Source: Mesorhizobium intechi
GTDB taxonomy: Bacteria > Pseudomonadota > Alphaproteobacteria > Rhizobiales > Rhizobiaceae
Length of the DNA: 45,277 nucleotides
Direction of reading: 5' to 3'
Assembly (NCBI RefSeq): GCF_002879535.1
Contig: NZ_PNOT02000060.1
Coordinates: 1-45,277 of the forward strand
The translations under genes were made by a program, and so were the position numbers. The notes under the pieces were generated by a model. The model was not told where the DNA came from and did no database searches. It saw only the letters and a list, made by a program, of their open reading frames with translations. Of this stretch, positions 1 to 9,088 are shown piece by piece. Position 1 is the first letter of the stretch. Each line of letters opens with the position of its first letter.

Positions 1-471
1 GCCTGGCCCTTCATCGACCAGATGCGCCCCGATGCCTCGACGCTGGCGCTCGCCTCGGTGGAAGTCGATGTTGCCTCGTTGACGCCTGGCATGTCTCTGA
101 TCGTCAAGTGGCGCGGCAAGCCGGTCGTGGTGCGCAACCGCACCGAAAAGGAAATGAAGGACGGCGAGGCCGTCAACCTCTCCGATCTCAAGGATCCGAT
201 CGCCCGCAACGCCAACCTCCCGGCCGATGCGCCGGCGACCGACGCCAACCGCACCACGCCCGGCAAGGAAGCCTGGATGGTGATGGTTCAGGTCTGCACG
301 CATCTGGGCTGCATCCCGCTCGGCCAGGAAGGCGATTTCGGCGGCTGGTTCTGCCCTTGCCACGGTTCGCAATACGACACGGCCGGCCGCATCCGCAAAG
401 GCCCGGCACCGGAAAACATGGCTGTGCCGGTATTCAAATTCATTTCCGATACCAAGATCCTTATCGGTTGA
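1..471 (+). CDS. petA: Ubiquinol-cytochrome c reductase iron-sulfur (Rieske) subunit, 5' end missing
   Basis: The reading frame is open from the first base, so the gene starts left of the window; 156 residues are visible. This is the Rieske [2Fe-2S] subunit of the cytochrome bc1 complex, which passes electrons from ubiquinol to cytochrome c1 on the periplasmic side of the inner membrane. The two cluster-binding motifs are intact: CTHLGC at visible residues 99-104 and CPCHGS at about 118-123, each supplying one Cys and one His ligand, and the two remaining Cys forming the family's disulfide. The membrane anchor and Tat-type signal expected at the N-terminus lie outside the window. The stop is 16 nt before petB, so the three genes form one operon. 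Confidence 0.97.
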   Translation, partial: AWPFIDQMRPDASTLALASVEVDVASLTPGMSLIVKWRGKPVVVRNRTEKEMKDGEAVNLSDLKDPIARNANLPADAPATDANRTTPGKEAWMVMVQVCTHLGCIPLGQEGDFGGWFCPCHGSQYDTAGRIRKGPAPENMAVPVFKFISDTKILIG

Positions 472-487
472 GGCAGGGGATATTTCG

Positions 488-1789
488 ATGAGCGAGGGAC
501 ACTCGACCTATACGCCAAAGACCGGTATCGAACGCTGGTTCGACGCCCGCATGCCGCTGCCGCGGATGGTTTACGACAGCTTCGTCGCCTATCCGGTGCC
601 GCGCAACCTCAACTATGCCTGGACCTTCGGCGGCATCCTGTCGATCATGCTGGTGGCGCAGATCTTGACCGGCATCGTGCTGGCCATGCACTACACGGCC
701 GACACCAATCTGGCCTTCGGCTCCGTCGAAAAGATCATGCGTGACGTCAATTCCGGCTGGCTGTTGCGCTACATGCATGCCAACGGCGCCTCGTTCTTCT
801 TCATCGCCGTCTACATCCATATCTTCCGTGGCCTCTATTACGGCTCCTACAAGGCGCCGCGCGAGTTGCTCTGGATCCTGGGCTGCATCATCTATCTCCT
901 GATGATGGCTACCGGCTTCATGGGCTATGTGCTGCCATGGGGGCAGATGAGCTTCTGGGGCGCCACCGTCATCACCGGCTTCTTCAGCGCTATTCCGCTG
1001 GTCGGCGACTGGATCCAGCAGTTGCTGCTCGGCGGCTTTGCCGTCGATAACCCGACGCTGAACCGTTTCTTCGCGCTGCACTACCTCTTGCCGTTCATGA
1101 TTGCCGGCGTCGTCGTGCTGCACGTCTGGGCACTGCATGTCGTGGGCCAGTCGAACCCGACCGGCATCGAGGTCAAGTCGAAGACCGATACCGTCGCCTT
1201 CACGCCCTACGCGACCATCAAGGACGCCTTCGGCATGATCGTGTTCCTCTTCTTCTTCGCCTATTTCGTCTTCTACCTGCCGAACTATCTCGGCCATCCG
1301 GACAATTACACGGTCGCCAACCCGCTGAAGACCCCGGCCCATATCGTTCCGGAATGGTACTTCCTGCCGTTCTACGCGATCCTGCGCGCCATCACATTCA
1401 ACATCGGGCCGATCAATTCCAAGCTCGGCGGCGTGCTGTGCATGTTCGGCGCCATCGTCATGCTGTTCCTGGTGCCCTGGCTCGACACCTCCAAGGTGCG
1501 CTCGGCGGTCTACCGGCCCTGGTACAAGCTCTTCTTCTGGCTGTTCGTGGCCGATGCCATCCTGCTGGGCTGGCTGGGCTCGCAGCCGGCGGAAGGCAGC
1601 TATGTGTTCATGGCGCAGATGGCGACGCTGTTCTACTTCGCCTTCTTCCTGGTCGCGCTGCCGGTGCTTGGCCTGATCGAGACGCCGCGCAGGCTGCCGA
1701 ACTCGATCACCGAAGCGGTGCTCGAAAAGAACAAGGGTGGCAGCGGGCATCCGGCGGGCGCCACGGCCGCGCCAGAGACCAAGGGCTGA
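488..1789 (+). CDS. petB: Cytochrome b of the bc1 complex
   Basis: Membrane-embedded haem subunit that oxidises ubiquinol at the Qo site and reduces quinone at Qi. The protein is 433 aa, a normal bacterial length, with about eight hydrophobic segments. The four haem ligands are visible at His97 (RYMHANGAS), His111 ([12 protein letters not shown]), His198 (FALHYLLPF) and His212 (VLHVWALH), the same numbering as in Rhodobacter. The Qo-site motif PEWY is present ([15 protein letters not shown]). ATG start, 16 nt after petA; petC follows after 27 nt. It is a separate cytochrome b, not the fused b-c1 form found in some Bradyrhizobiaceae. Confidence 0.98.
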   Translation: MSEGHSTYTPKTGIERWFDARMPLPRMVYDSFVAYPVPRNLNYAWTFGGILSIMLVAQILTGIVLAMHYTADTNLAFGSVEKIMRDVNSGWLLRYMHANGASFFFIAVYIHIFRGLYYGSYKAPRELLWILGCIIYLLMMATGFMGYVLPWGQMSFWGATVITGFFSAIPLVGDWIQQLLLGGFAVDNPTLNRFFALHYLLPFMIAGVVVLHVWALHVVGQSNPTGIEVKSKTDTVAFTPYATIKDAFGMIVFLFFFAYFVFYLPNYLGHPDNYTVANPLKTPAHIVPEWYFLPFYAILRAITFNIGPINSKLGGVLCMFGAIVMLFLVPWLDTSKVRSAVYRPWYKLFFWLFVADAILLGWLGSQPAEGSYVFMAQMATLFYFAFFLVALPVLGLIETPRRLPNSITEAVLEKNKGGSGHPAGATAAPETKG

Positions 1790-1816
1790 GCGGTAGAGAA
1801 TCTAAGGGGATTTGGC

Positions 1817-2674
1817 ATGAAAAAGATTCTCACCTCGCTGGCGCTGGTCGGCCTTGTGGCTGCCGGGACCGCGGCTTTCGCGGCCGAAGAGGCGCACAAT
1901 GCGGCGGCGCCCACGCATTTCCCGATCAACGAGCCGAAGGAAATGAGCTGGAGCTTTACCGGCCCGTTCGGCACCTATGACAAGGCTCAGCTGCAGCGCG
2001 GCCTGAAGGTCTACAAGGAAGTCTGCTCGGCCTGCCATTCGATGAACCTGGTGGCGTTCCGCACGCTGTCGGACCTTGGCTACAACGAAGCCCAGGTCAA
2101 GACGCTTGCCGCCGAATACACCATCCATGACGGCCCCAACGACGCCGGCGACATGTTCGACCGTCCCGGCAAGCCGTCCGACCATTTCCCGGCGCCGTTC
2201 GCCAATGAGGAAGCCGCCGCTGCCTCCAATGGCGGCGCTGCCCCGCCCGACATGTCGCTGCTGGCCAAGGCGCGCGGCGTCGAGCGCGGCTTTCCGCAGT
2301 TCGTCTTCGATATCTTCACCCAGTATGACGCGGGCGGCCCCGACTACATCCATTCGCTGCTGACCGGCTACGACCAGACGCCGCCGGCCGGAATGGTCAT
2401 CCCCGAGGGCACGCACTACAATCCGTACTTCATGTCCGGCGTGTCGCTGAAGATGCCCAAGCCGCTCTCGGACGGCCAGGTGACTTATGATGACGGTTCG
2501 CCGCAGACCGTCGACCAGTATTCGCGCGACGTGGCTGCCTTCCTGACCTGGGCCGCCGAGCCGCATATGGAAGACCGCAAGAAGATGGGCTTCCGCGTGC
2601 TGGTGTTCCTGCTGCTCTTCGGCGCGCTGGTCTACCTGACCAAGCGCAAGGTGTGGGAAGGCGTGGCCCACTAA
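1817..2674 (+). CDS. petC: Cytochrome c1 of the bc1 complex
   Basis: Periplasmic c-type cytochrome that takes electrons from the Rieske centre and hands them to soluble or membrane cytochrome c. The 285-aa protein begins with a Sec signal peptide (about residues 1-23, ending TAAFAAEE). The covalent haem site is C70-S-A-C73-H74, and the sixth ligand is probably the Met in the segment GVSLKMPKPL. One C-terminal membrane anchor (VLVFLLLFGALVYLTKRK) is seen. It is the last gene of petABC and is followed within 25 nt by a strong terminator. Confidence 0.97.
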   Translation: MKKILTSLALVGLVAAGTAAFAAEEAHNAAAPTHFPINEPKEMSWSFTGPFGTYDKAQLQRGLKVYKEVCSACHSMNLVAFRTLSDLGYNEAQVKTLAAEYTIHDGPNDAGDMFDRPGKPSDHFPAPFANEEAAAASNGGAAPPDMSLLAKARGVERGFPQFVFDIFTQYDAGGPDYIHSLLTGYDQTPPAGMVIPEGTHYNPYFMSGVSLKMPKPLSDGQVTYDDGSPQTVDQYSRDVAAFLTWAAEPHMEDRKKMGFRVLVFLLLFGALVYLTKRKVWEGVAH

Positions 2675-2694
2675 GCCGGCGTAGCCAAACCAGG

Positions 2695-2718
2695 AAAGGC
2701 GCCGAAAGGCGCCTTTTT
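2695..2718 (+). terminator. Rho-independent terminator of petABC
   Basis: Perfect stem AAAGGCGCC / GGCGCCTTT with a GAAA tetraloop, followed by a run of T, 20 nt after the petC stop. Confidence 0.88.
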
Positions 2719-2748
2719 GCATTTCGGGCTGCTGGCTGTGCTCGAAGC

Positions 2749-2772
2749 GAGGGGCGCTGAAGCGCCCCTTTT
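2749..2772 (+). terminator. Second, tandem terminator-like hairpin behind petABC
   Basis: Perfect 8-bp stem GGGGCGCT / AGCGCCCC with a very short loop, followed by TTTT. It lies about 30 bp after the first terminator and before the next gene on the same strand, so it would catch read-through toward the alpha-hydroxy-acid dehydrogenase gene. Confidence 0.7.
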
Positions 2773-2893
2773 CCGTTCACGGTCATGCTCGGCGGGAGTT
2801 GCGCAATTAGCACGTTGGCATGGCGGCATCGGATTGATATTCGACGCATCGAAGAGCGGCGAATGCTGGCCCGCCATGGCTTGGGAATCGATG

Positions 2894-4039
2894 ATGAGGC
2901 TTCGTGACTGTCATAACTTCTCCGATTTCCGCCGCATGGCGCAACGAAGGCTGCCGGGGCCGATCTTTGACTACATCGATGGCGCGGCCGACGACGAGGT
3001 CACCTATCGCCGCAACACCGAAAGCTTCGAGACCTGCGACCTCGTTCCCAACGTGCTGCGCGGGGTGAGCGAGGTCGACATGTCGGTGACGGTGATGGGG
3101 CAGAAGCTGGCGATGCCGTTCTATTGCTCGCCGACCGCCCTGCAGCGCTTGTTCCACCATCAGGGCGAACGCGCGGTGGCCAAGGCCGCCGCCAAATACG
3201 GCACTATGTTCGGTGTCTCGTCGCTTGGCACGGTCAGCCTCGAGGAAGCGCGGGGGATCAGTGCCAGTCCGCAGGTCTACCAGTTCTATTTCCACCGGGA
3301 TCGCGGTCTCAACCGGGCGATGATGCAGCGGGCGAAGCAAGTTGGCGTCGAGGTGATGATGCTGACCGTCGACAGCATCACCGGGGGAAACCGCGAGCGC
3401 GACAAGCGCACCGGCTTTGCCATTCCCTTCAAGCTCAACCTTGCGGGGATGGTACAGTTCGCGCTCAAACCGGCCTGGGCGATCAATTATTTCACCCATG
3501 AAGGGTTCAAGCTGCCGCAACTCGACGAACATGTCGACATGGGCAGCGGCACGATGTCGATCAGCCGCTATTTCACCGAAATGCTCGACCCGTCGATGAC
3601 CTGGGACGATGTCGCCGAGATGGTCAGGCAGTGGTCTGGCCCGTTCTGCCTCAAGGGCATCATGTCGGTCGAGGACGCCAAACGCGCCGTCGAGCTCGGC
3701 TGCAGCGGCATTGTGCTCTCCAATCATGGTGGCCGGCAGCTGGACGGCTCGCGGGCGGCATTCGACCAGTTGGCCGAGATCGTCGATGCCGTCGGCGACC
3801 GGATCGACGTCATCATGGATGGCGGCGTACAGCGCGGCACGCATGTGCTGAAGGCGCTGTCGCTCGGCGCCAAGGCGGTTGGCATCGGCCGTTACTACCT
3901 GTTTCCGCTGGCGGCGGCCGGCCAGCCGGGCGTCGAAAGGGCGCTTGAACAGCTGCGGGTCGAGATCGAACGCGGCATGAAGCTGATGGGCTGCAGTTCG
4001 ATCGGACAATTGTCGCGCGGGAACCTGCGCTTCCGGTGA
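2894..4039 (+). CDS. lldD: FMN-dependent alpha-hydroxy-acid (L-lactate-type) dehydrogenase
   Basis: Member of the FMN-dependent alpha-hydroxy-acid oxidising family (lactate dehydrogenase, glycolate oxidase, mandelate dehydrogenase), a TIM-barrel flavoenzyme that oxidises a 2-hydroxy acid to the 2-oxo acid, usually at the inner membrane. Seen: the N-terminal FDYIDGAADDE segment, the active-site block SNHGGRQLDG with catalytic His and substrate-binding Arg, and the FMN phosphate loop DGGVQRGTHVLKALSLGAKA with GIGR. The frame is open upstream to 2717, but homology begins at MRLRDCHNFSDF; ATG 2894 (381 aa) has GGGA seven bases upstream. ATGs at 2876 and 2891 are alternatives. The exact substrate cannot be read from sequence; lactate is the default. 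Confidence 0.88.
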   Translation: MRLRDCHNFSDFRRMAQRRLPGPIFDYIDGAADDEVTYRRNTESFETCDLVPNVLRGVSEVDMSVTVMGQKLAMPFYCSPTALQRLFHHQGERAVAKAAAKYGTMFGVSSLGTVSLEEARGISASPQVYQFYFHRDRGLNRAMMQRAKQVGVEVMMLTVDSITGGNRERDKRTGFAIPFKLNLAGMVQFALKPAWAINYFTHEGFKLPQLDEHVDMGSGTMSISRYFTEMLDPSMTWDDVAEMVRQWSGPFCLKGIMSVEDAKRAVELGCSGIVLSNHGGRQLDGSRAAFDQLAEIVDAVGDRIDVIMDGGVQRGTHVLKALSLGAKAVGIGRYYLFPLAAAGQPGVERALEQLRVEIERGMKLMGCSSIGQLSRGNLRFR

Positions 4040-4207
4040 CCAGCAGAGCATCGGCGCGGACGGTCACTGCGTCGAGCCGGGCCAATCCTTTGCCGGATGC
4101 GCTTGTCTCGGCCGCCACATCGCGCTAGCCGTTGTCGGTCGCCTCGGGCTACGATCAGCCTCCCGCGCCGTTTCAAACCTGTCAGCTGGATCATCCGGAG
4201 CCGCCTC

Positions 4208-4753
4208 ATGAAACCTTCGCTCGAAGACACGCTGCTGGCCGCGATCCGCACCATCCCGGACTATCCCAAGCCAGGCATCCTGTTTCGCGACATAACCACG
4301 CTGCTCGGCAATGCGCGCGCTTTCCGGCGCGCCATCGACGAACTGGTGCATCCTTATGCCGGCCAGAAGGTCGACAAGATCGCCGGCATCGAGGCACGCG
4401 GCTTCATCCTGGGCGGTGCCGTCGCTCACCAGCTTTCAGCCGGCTTCGTGCCAATCCGCAAGAAGGGCAAGCTGCCCTTCGAGACGGTGCGCGTCGCCTA
4501 CAGCCTGGAATACGGGCTGGACGAAATGGAGATGCACAAGGACGGTATTTCACCAGGCGAAAAGGTGATCCTGGTCGACGACCTGATCGCCACCGGCGGG
4601 ACGGCGGAAGCGGCGGTGAAGCTGCTGCGCCAGATAGGCGCCGATATCCTTGCCGCCTGCTTCGTCATCGACCTGCCGGATCTCGGCGGGCGCGCCAAGC
4701 TCGAGGCGCTTGGCGTGCCGGTAAGGACGCTGATCGGGTTCGAGGGGCATTGA
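4208..4753 (+). CDS. apt: Adenine phosphoribosyltransferase
   Basis: Cytosolic purine-salvage enzyme: adenine + PRPP gives AMP + PPi. The 181-aa length is typical. The PRPP-binding motif is [17 protein letters not shown], and the N-terminal [14 protein letters not shown] and the [14 protein letters not shown] loops are family hallmarks. An open frame extends upstream to 4097, but the conserved protein begins at the ATG at 4208 ([20 protein letters not shown]). A 168-bp gap separates it from the preceding dehydrogenase, so it probably has its own promoter. It converges with the MaoC pair across a repeat-bearing intergenic region. Confidence 0.95.
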   Translation: MKPSLEDTLLAAIRTIPDYPKPGILFRDITTLLGNARAFRRAIDELVHPYAGQKVDKIAGIEARGFILGGAVAHQLSAGFVPIRKKGKLPFETVRVAYSLEYGLDEMEMHKDGISPGEKVILVDDLIATGGTAEAAVKLLRQIGADILAACFVIDLPDLGGRAKLEALGVPVRTLIGFEGH

Positions 4754-4821
4754 GGGCGCAAAATACTGGACGGGAGACAAGCACGGTATCGAGCTTGATG
4801 TCCGCGGCCTGCCGGGTCCCC

Positions 4822-4893
4822 GCTGCTTCGCAGCGTCCCGGCGTTCGTCGGCCTTTCATCGTGCCACTGGCACGATGAATTCGCTTGCGCGAA
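4822..4893. repeat. Intergenic cluster of three adjacent hairpins (rhizobial mosaic-type element)
   Basis: Three perfect hairpins lie between the convergent apt and MaoC genes: GCTGC-TTC-GCAGC (4822-4834), TTCATCGTGCC-ACT-GGCACGATGAA (4855-4879) and TTCGC-TTGC-GCGAA (4880-4893). Such chains of short palindromes are typical of intergenic mosaic elements in rhizobia; the family name is my inference. The middle hairpin could also act as a bidirectional transcription stop, but it has no T run. Confidence 0.6.
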
Positions 4894-4897
4894 CCGG

Positions 4898-5371
4898 CTA
4901 CTCACCCACCTTCACCAGCACGGCGCTTTCAAACTCCAGCACCTTGTCGCCGGTCGAATCGACAGCTTCCGCGCGCAGTGACAGCATTCGCCAGCCGGTA
5001 CGCGAGGCGATGGCTCGATGGGACAGCGCTGTGCGGCTGAAGGTGACGGTCTCGCCGGCATGCACCGGCTTTAGCCACTTCAGGTTCTTGAAGCCGGGCG
5101 AGGGGCCGAATTCCGGGACCGGGCCGGGGCCGTTCCAACTGGCCCCCTCGGCATCCATGCTCGCTTCGAGGTTGAGCTTCATCCAGGTGGCGGCGGTGTG
5201 CCAGCCCGAGGCGCAAAGCCCGCCGAGCACGCTCTTCCTGGCGGCCTCCTCGTCGATATGGAAGATCTGCGGGTCGTATTTGCGGGCAAAGGCCTTGATC
5301 GCCTCGGGCTCGAATGTATGCGTGCCCAGCGTCACCGTGGTGCCGATGCGGAAAAATTCATCCAGGGTCAT
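4898..5371 (-). CDS. MaoC-like hot-dog dehydratase/hydratase (second of a pair)
   Basis: 157-aa single hot-dog-fold protein of the (R)-specific enoyl-CoA hydratase / MaoC family, which hydrates enoyl-thioesters in fatty-acid or polyhydroxyalkanoate metabolism. The catalytic hydratase-2 dyad is visible as D-x4-H in the segment YDPQIFHIDEEAA, and the downstream GGLCASGWHT block fits the family. Its ATG overlaps the stop of the upstream MaoC gene by 4 nt (ATGA), so the two are translationally coupled and may form a hetero-oligomer. Substrate unknown. Confidence 0.85.
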   Translation of the reverse strand: MTLDEFFRIGTTVTLGTHTFEPEAIKAFARKYDPQIFHIDEEAARKSVLGGLCASGWHTAATWMKLNLEASMDAEGASWNGPGPVPEFGPSPGFKNLKWLKPVHAGETVTFSRTALSHRAIASRTGWRMLSLRAEAVDSTGDKVLEFESAVLVKVGE

Positions 5372-5838
5372 GCCTGATACCCCGCGGCATCGCGCGTCAG
5401 GAACATGACGGAATTCTCAAGTTCGAAGACACTTTCGCCGCGCTGGTTGACCAGTTCGCTGCGCATTGTGATGAAGCCGAGTTGAGGCTTCGATCGCGAC
5501 AGGCGCTTGGCCAGGACAACCAAATTGCCTCTGAGCGTATCGCCGGCCAGGACCGGTTTCTTCCACTTGACCTGGTCGACGCCGGGCGCGCCCTGGCAGG
5601 TGGAGTCCAAAAGGAAGGCATCGCACAGCATGCGCATGAACATGGCGCAGGTGTGCCAACCCGAAGCCGAGAGGCCGCCGAGGATGCTGGCCTTGCCGGC
5701 TTCCTCGTCGAGATGCATCGGCTGGGCATCGAATTCACTGGCGAACTCGATGATCTCGGCCGCGCTCACCTGTTTCGTGCCGAGGTTGAACGACGCGCCC
5801 TCGACGAAATCCTCATAGGCCCATGTCTTTGCGGTCAT
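5368..5838 (-). CDS. MaoC-like hot-dog dehydratase/hydratase (first of a pair)
   Basis: 156-aa hot-dog hydratase related to its 3' neighbour; D-x4-H is present in EFDAQPMHLDEEAGKAS and the GGLSASGWHT block is nearly identical to that of the partner. The frame is open to 5904, but the conserved protein starts MTAKTWAYEDF at 5838, with a GGAT about 10 nt upstream. Both copies keep the catalytic dyad, so neither looks like a dead subunit. The pair probably arose by tandem duplication. Acts on a CoA or ACP thioester; the substrate is not evident. Confidence 0.84.
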   Translation of the reverse strand: MTAKTWAYEDFVEGASFNLGTKQVSAAEIIEFASEFDAQPMHLDEEAGKASILGGLSASGWHTCAMFMRMLCDAFLLDSTCQGAPGVDQVKWKKPVLAGDTLRGNLVVLAKRLSRSKPQLGFITMRSELVNQRGESVFELENSVMFLTRDAAGYQA

Positions 5839-5952
5839 GTCGGCAATCCGGTTGAATCCCAAGGATCGGGCAACCCGGATGCAGGCCGGCAGCGTTTTGG
5901 TCAAGTCCTTTCTGGTGAGCCAGCCCGAGGCAGCCGGCGTCGGCGGTAGCGG

Positions 5953-6927
5953 TCAGAGCCAGCCGCGGCGGCGGAAATACCAGAAGGGCAAGATCGCCGA
6001 CAGGATCATCAAGCCGATGGCGAAGGGATAGCCAAGTTCCCATTTCAGCTCGGGAATGACGTCGAAGTTCATGCCGTAGATCGAGGCGACCAGTGTCGGC
6101 GGCAGGAAGATGACGGCAGCGACCGAGAAGATCTTGATGATGGCGTTCTGCTCGATCGAGATCATGCCGAGCGTGGCGTCGAGCAGGAAGGAGATCTTCT
6201 GCGACAGGAAGGTGGCGTGGTCGGCGAGCGACAGCACGTCGCGCGACAGGGTCTTGATGCGGGCGCGGACATCCTTGCTCATCTTGGTCTGGGTCGCGAC
6301 ATGGGCGAGGAAGCCGGCAAGGCGCTGCAGCGAGATCAGGCTGTCGCGCACGGACGAGGCGATGTCTTCCTTGCGGCCAATGGCTTTCAGCAGTTCCTGG
6401 AAGTCGCGGTTGCGCTTCGACACCTTGGTCGAGCGCGCTTGGAAAATGTCGCGCGAAATCGCCTCGATGTCGCGGCCGGCGCGCTCGAGGATGTCGGCGA
6501 GACGGTCGACGATCGCTTCCAGGAGGCCGATTAGGATGGTGTCGCCGCTGGTGCAGCCGGTCGCCACCTTCTCGGCGCGCAGCGGGAAGGTCTTGAAGGC
6601 CTTCGGTTCATGATAGCGAATGGTGATCAGCCTGTTGCCGGCAAGCGCGAAGGTGACCGGCGACATCAGGGGATCGTCGGCCTCGGTCTGGGCCGGCAAA
6701 GTGGCGGTCATGAAGTAGGCGCCGTCCTCGATGTAGAGGCGGCTGGAAATCTCGATCTCCTCCATCTCCTCGCGGGTAGGGACGGCGACGCCGAGCCAGT
6801 TCTCGATGACGGCTTCTTCTTCCTTGGTCGGACTGATCAAGTCGGCCCAGACGACCCTGTCGCCATCGGCCAGCAGGTCGTCGACGACGCGCAGGCGATC
6901 ATTGTCCACGACAAATGCCTTGATCAT
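5953..6927 (-). CDS. corA: CorA-family magnesium/divalent-cation channel
   Basis: 324-aa CorA-type channel of the inner membrane: a long cytoplasmic alpha/beta and coiled-coil domain (residues 1 to about 260) followed by two C-terminal membrane helices. The signature at the end of the first helix is present as YGMNF, followed by the acidic/aromatic loop DVIPELKWELGYP and the second helix, then a basic tail WYFRRRGWL. ATG 6927 is chosen because GGGAGA lies 8 nt upstream and the family begins MIKAFVV; the open frame to 7044 upstream is non-conserved. Mg2+ is the usual substrate; Co2+, Ni2+ or Zn2+ are possible. Confidence 0.92.
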   Translation of the reverse strand: MIKAFVVDNDRLRVVDDLLADGDRVVWADLISPTKEEEAVIENWLGVAVPTREEMEEIEISSRLYIEDGAYFMTATLPAQTEADDPLMSPVTFALAGNRLITIRYHEPKAFKTFPLRAEKVATGCTSGDTILIGLLEAIVDRLADILERAGRDIEAISRDIFQARSTKVSKRNRDFQELLKAIGRKEDIASSVRDSLISLQRLAGFLAHVATQTKMSKDVRARIKTLSRDVLSLADHATFLSQKISFLLDATLGMISIEQNAIIKIFSVAAVIFLPPTLVASIYGMNFDVIPELKWELGYPFAIGLMILSAILPFWYFRRRGWL

Positions 6928-7078
6928 CGCCAGATCTCCCCTGCGAAGGCTCGTTCGGATTGCGCGTCGTGTCGGATTGCACGGCTCTTCGTCGCGTGCG
7001 CGACCGTGTGCCAGCCGCTTAGACCTGTGCCATGACAAAATCAAGACAAGCCCAAGGAGCCTCGCCGGGAACGGCCGC

Positions 7079-7870
7079 TCAGAAGAACTCGTCGAGCAGC
7101 CGGTACCATGAAAGCTTCGCCGGCTCTGCTTCCGGCGGCCCGTACTGTTCGAGAAAAGGCTCTATCCAGGCCTCGCCGAGATTGTAGCCGATGCTCCGGC
7201 AGGCGAGCGCCAGATCCTGGTGGCGATCCGCCACGCCCAGCCGGCCGCAATCGATGAAACCACTGAAACGGCCCTCGGCGGCCATGACGTTCGGCAGGCA
7301 GGCGTCGCCATGGCTGACGACAAGGTCCTCGGTCGCCGGGCGGAGCGCCAGAAGCGCGGCGAAGACCTCAGCGGCGGTCCGCCCTTGCCGTTCCTCGTCG
7401 AAATCGCTTTCGTCGACTTCGCCGCCTTCCATGCGGGCCCGAGCCGCCGCGATCCGCCTGAAGAGGCGATGGTCGAAGGGACAGGAGCGGATGTCGAGCG
7501 CATGCAGATCGCGAAGCGCGACGGCCATGATGCCGATGGCATCGGCCGGATCGATCGCCGCCGACGCCAGATCCTCGCCGGCAACGGCCGACATCAGCAG
7601 CCAGTCGTGACCGGCATGGCTTTCCAGGGCGATCACATCGGGGCACGCAACGCCTTGTCCGGCAAGCCAGCGCAGCCGCGCCGCCTCATCGGCGCGTTCG
7701 GCAAAGGGACCGTTGCACTCGCATTTCAGGAACAGGGTCGGCTTGCCGTCGGCCGCCAGCCGGAACACGCCGGCCCGTGACTGACCGATGGTCTGCCGGT
7801 GCCATCGATAGCCGGAGACCAGCTGGCGCAACCCGTCCGGCAGGCTGGTTTCCAGAGGGCGGTTGGGCAT
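7079..7870 (-). CDS. APH(3')-II-like aminoglycoside phosphotransferase
   Basis: 263-aa protein kinase-like enzyme that strongly resembles APH(3')-II class aminoglycoside 3'-phosphotransferases, which inactivate kanamycin and neomycin with ATP. Seen: a nucleotide-loop region SRAGVFRL, the catalytic loop [13 protein letters not shown] (catalytic Asp and Mg-binding Asn), the metal-binding block [20 protein letters not shown], and a C-terminal YRLLDEFF that matches the APH(3')-II terminus. Nothing required for activity appears missing. ATG 7870 lies 18 nt after the ychF stop, so it is probably co-transcribed with that housekeeping gene. Activity on a clinical drug is inference; a natural aminoglycoside or other substrate is possible. 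Confidence 0.85.
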   Translation of the reverse strand: MPNRPLETSLPDGLRQLVSGYRWHRQTIGQSRAGVFRLAADGKPTLFLKCECNGPFAERADEAARLRWLAGQGVACPDVIALESHAGHDWLLMSAVAGEDLASAAIDPADAIGIMAVALRDLHALDIRSCPFDHRLFRRIAAARARMEGGEVDESDFDEERQGRTAAEVFAALLALRPATEDLVVSHGDACLPNVMAAEGRFSGFIDCGRLGVADRHQDLALACRSIGYNLGEAWIEPFLEQYGPPEAEPAKLSWYRLLDEFF

Positions 7871-7888
7871 CGTCTGCCGTTTGGGGCG

Positions 7889-8992
7889 TCAGGTATTGAA
7901 CTTGAACAGCATGATGTCGCCGTCCTGGACGACATATTCCTTGCCTTCGTCGCGCGCCTTGCCGGCTTCCTTGGCCGCCACTTCGCCGCCCAGCGTGACG
8001 AAGTCGTTATAGGCAATGGTCTGCGCGCGGATGAAGCCGCGTTCGAAGTCAGTGTGGATGACGCCGGCGGCCTGCGGGGCCTTGTCGCCCTTGTGGATGG
8101 TCCAGGCGCGCGTCTCCTTCGGTCCGACGGTGAAATAGGTGATGAGATGCAAAAGCTCATAACCGGCGCGGATGACCTTGTTGAGGCCCGGCTCGTCGAG
8201 GCCGAGCGAGGACAGGAATTCCATCTCTTCCTCGTCGGAGAGCTGGGCGACTTCAGCCTCGATCGCGGCCGAGATCACCACCGTGCCGGCGCCCTGCGCG
8301 GCGGCCATCTTTTCCACGGCCCTGGTGTGCTCGTTGCCGGTCGCGGCATCGGCCTCCGCGACATTGCAGACATAGAGCACGGGGTGCGAGGTCAGCAGGT
8401 TCAGACCCTGCAGGATGCGCAAATCTTCCGCCGAGATGCCGTTGAGCAGGATACGGGTCGGCTTGCCGGCCTGCAGCAGTTCGAGCGCCGCCTCCATCAT
8501 CGGCAGCACGGTCGTTGCTTCCTTGTCCTTGCTGCCGGCGCGCTTGCGGATCTGGACGATGCGGCGCTCGAGGCTGTCGAGGTCGGCGAGCATCAGCTCG
8601 GTCTCGACCGTCTCGGCGTCGGCGACCGGGTCGATGCGGCCCTCGACATGGGTGATGTCGTCATCCTCGAAGCAGCGCAGCACATGCACGATGGCGTCGA
8701 CCTCGCGGATGTTGGCGAGGAACTGGTTGCCCAGCCCTTCGCCCTTCGAGGCGCCGCGCACCAGGCCGGCAATGTCGACGAAGGAGATGCGGGTCGGGAT
8801 GATCTCCTTGGACTTGCCGATGGCAGCGATCTTCTGCAGGCGCGGGTCGGGCACCGCAACCTCGCCGGTGTTCGGTTCGATGGTGCAGAACGGATAGTTG
8901 GCGGCCTGCGCCGCCGCCGTCCTGGTCAGCGCGTTGAAGAGCGTCGACTTGCCGACGTTGGGCAAGCCAACGATGCCGCATTTGAAACCCAT
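7889..8992 (-). CDS. ychF: Redox-responsive ATPase/GTPase YchF (Obg-like)
   Basis: Universally conserved TRAFAC-class P-loop NTPase of the Obg family that binds ribosomes and prefers ATP. The 367-aa length is canonical. Seen: Walker A GLPNVGKST near residue 8, switch/G3 segment DIAGLVRGASKGEGLGNQF, and the C-terminal TGS domain (YFTVGPKETRAWTIHKGDKAPQ split across the end). The start is ATG 8992 (MGFKCGIVG); the frame is open to 9061 without conservation. It lies 96 nt downstream of pth, a neighbourhood common in proteobacteria. Confidence 0.96.
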   Translation of the reverse strand: MGFKCGIVGLPNVGKSTLFNALTRTAAAQAANYPFCTIEPNTGEVAVPDPRLQKIAAIGKSKEIIPTRISFVDIAGLVRGASKGEGLGNQFLANIREVDAIVHVLRCFEDDDITHVEGRIDPVADAETVETELMLADLDSLERRIVQIRKRAGSKDKEATTVLPMMEAALELLQAGKPTRILLNGISAEDLRILQGLNLLTSHPVLYVCNVAEADAATGNEHTRAVEKMAAAQGAGTVVISAAIEAEVAQLSDEEEMEFLSSLGLDEPGLNKVIRAGYELLHLITYFTVGPKETRAWTIHKGDKAPQAAGVIHTDFERGFIRAQTIAYNDFVTLGGEVAAKEAGKARDEGKEYVVQDGDIMLFKFNT

Positions 8993-9088
8993 TTTGTCCA
9001 GTCCTATCGGGAAAAGCGAAATTTGATGAGGGCTATGGGCGATAGGGATGATCAACGTCAAGCCCTGTAAGGCCGCATGCGTGCCCGC

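Noticed and set aside
461..1750. A 429-aa open frame antisense to petB
   Set aside because: Shadow of petB; composition rich in His, Gln, Asp and Glu, typical of antisense frames.
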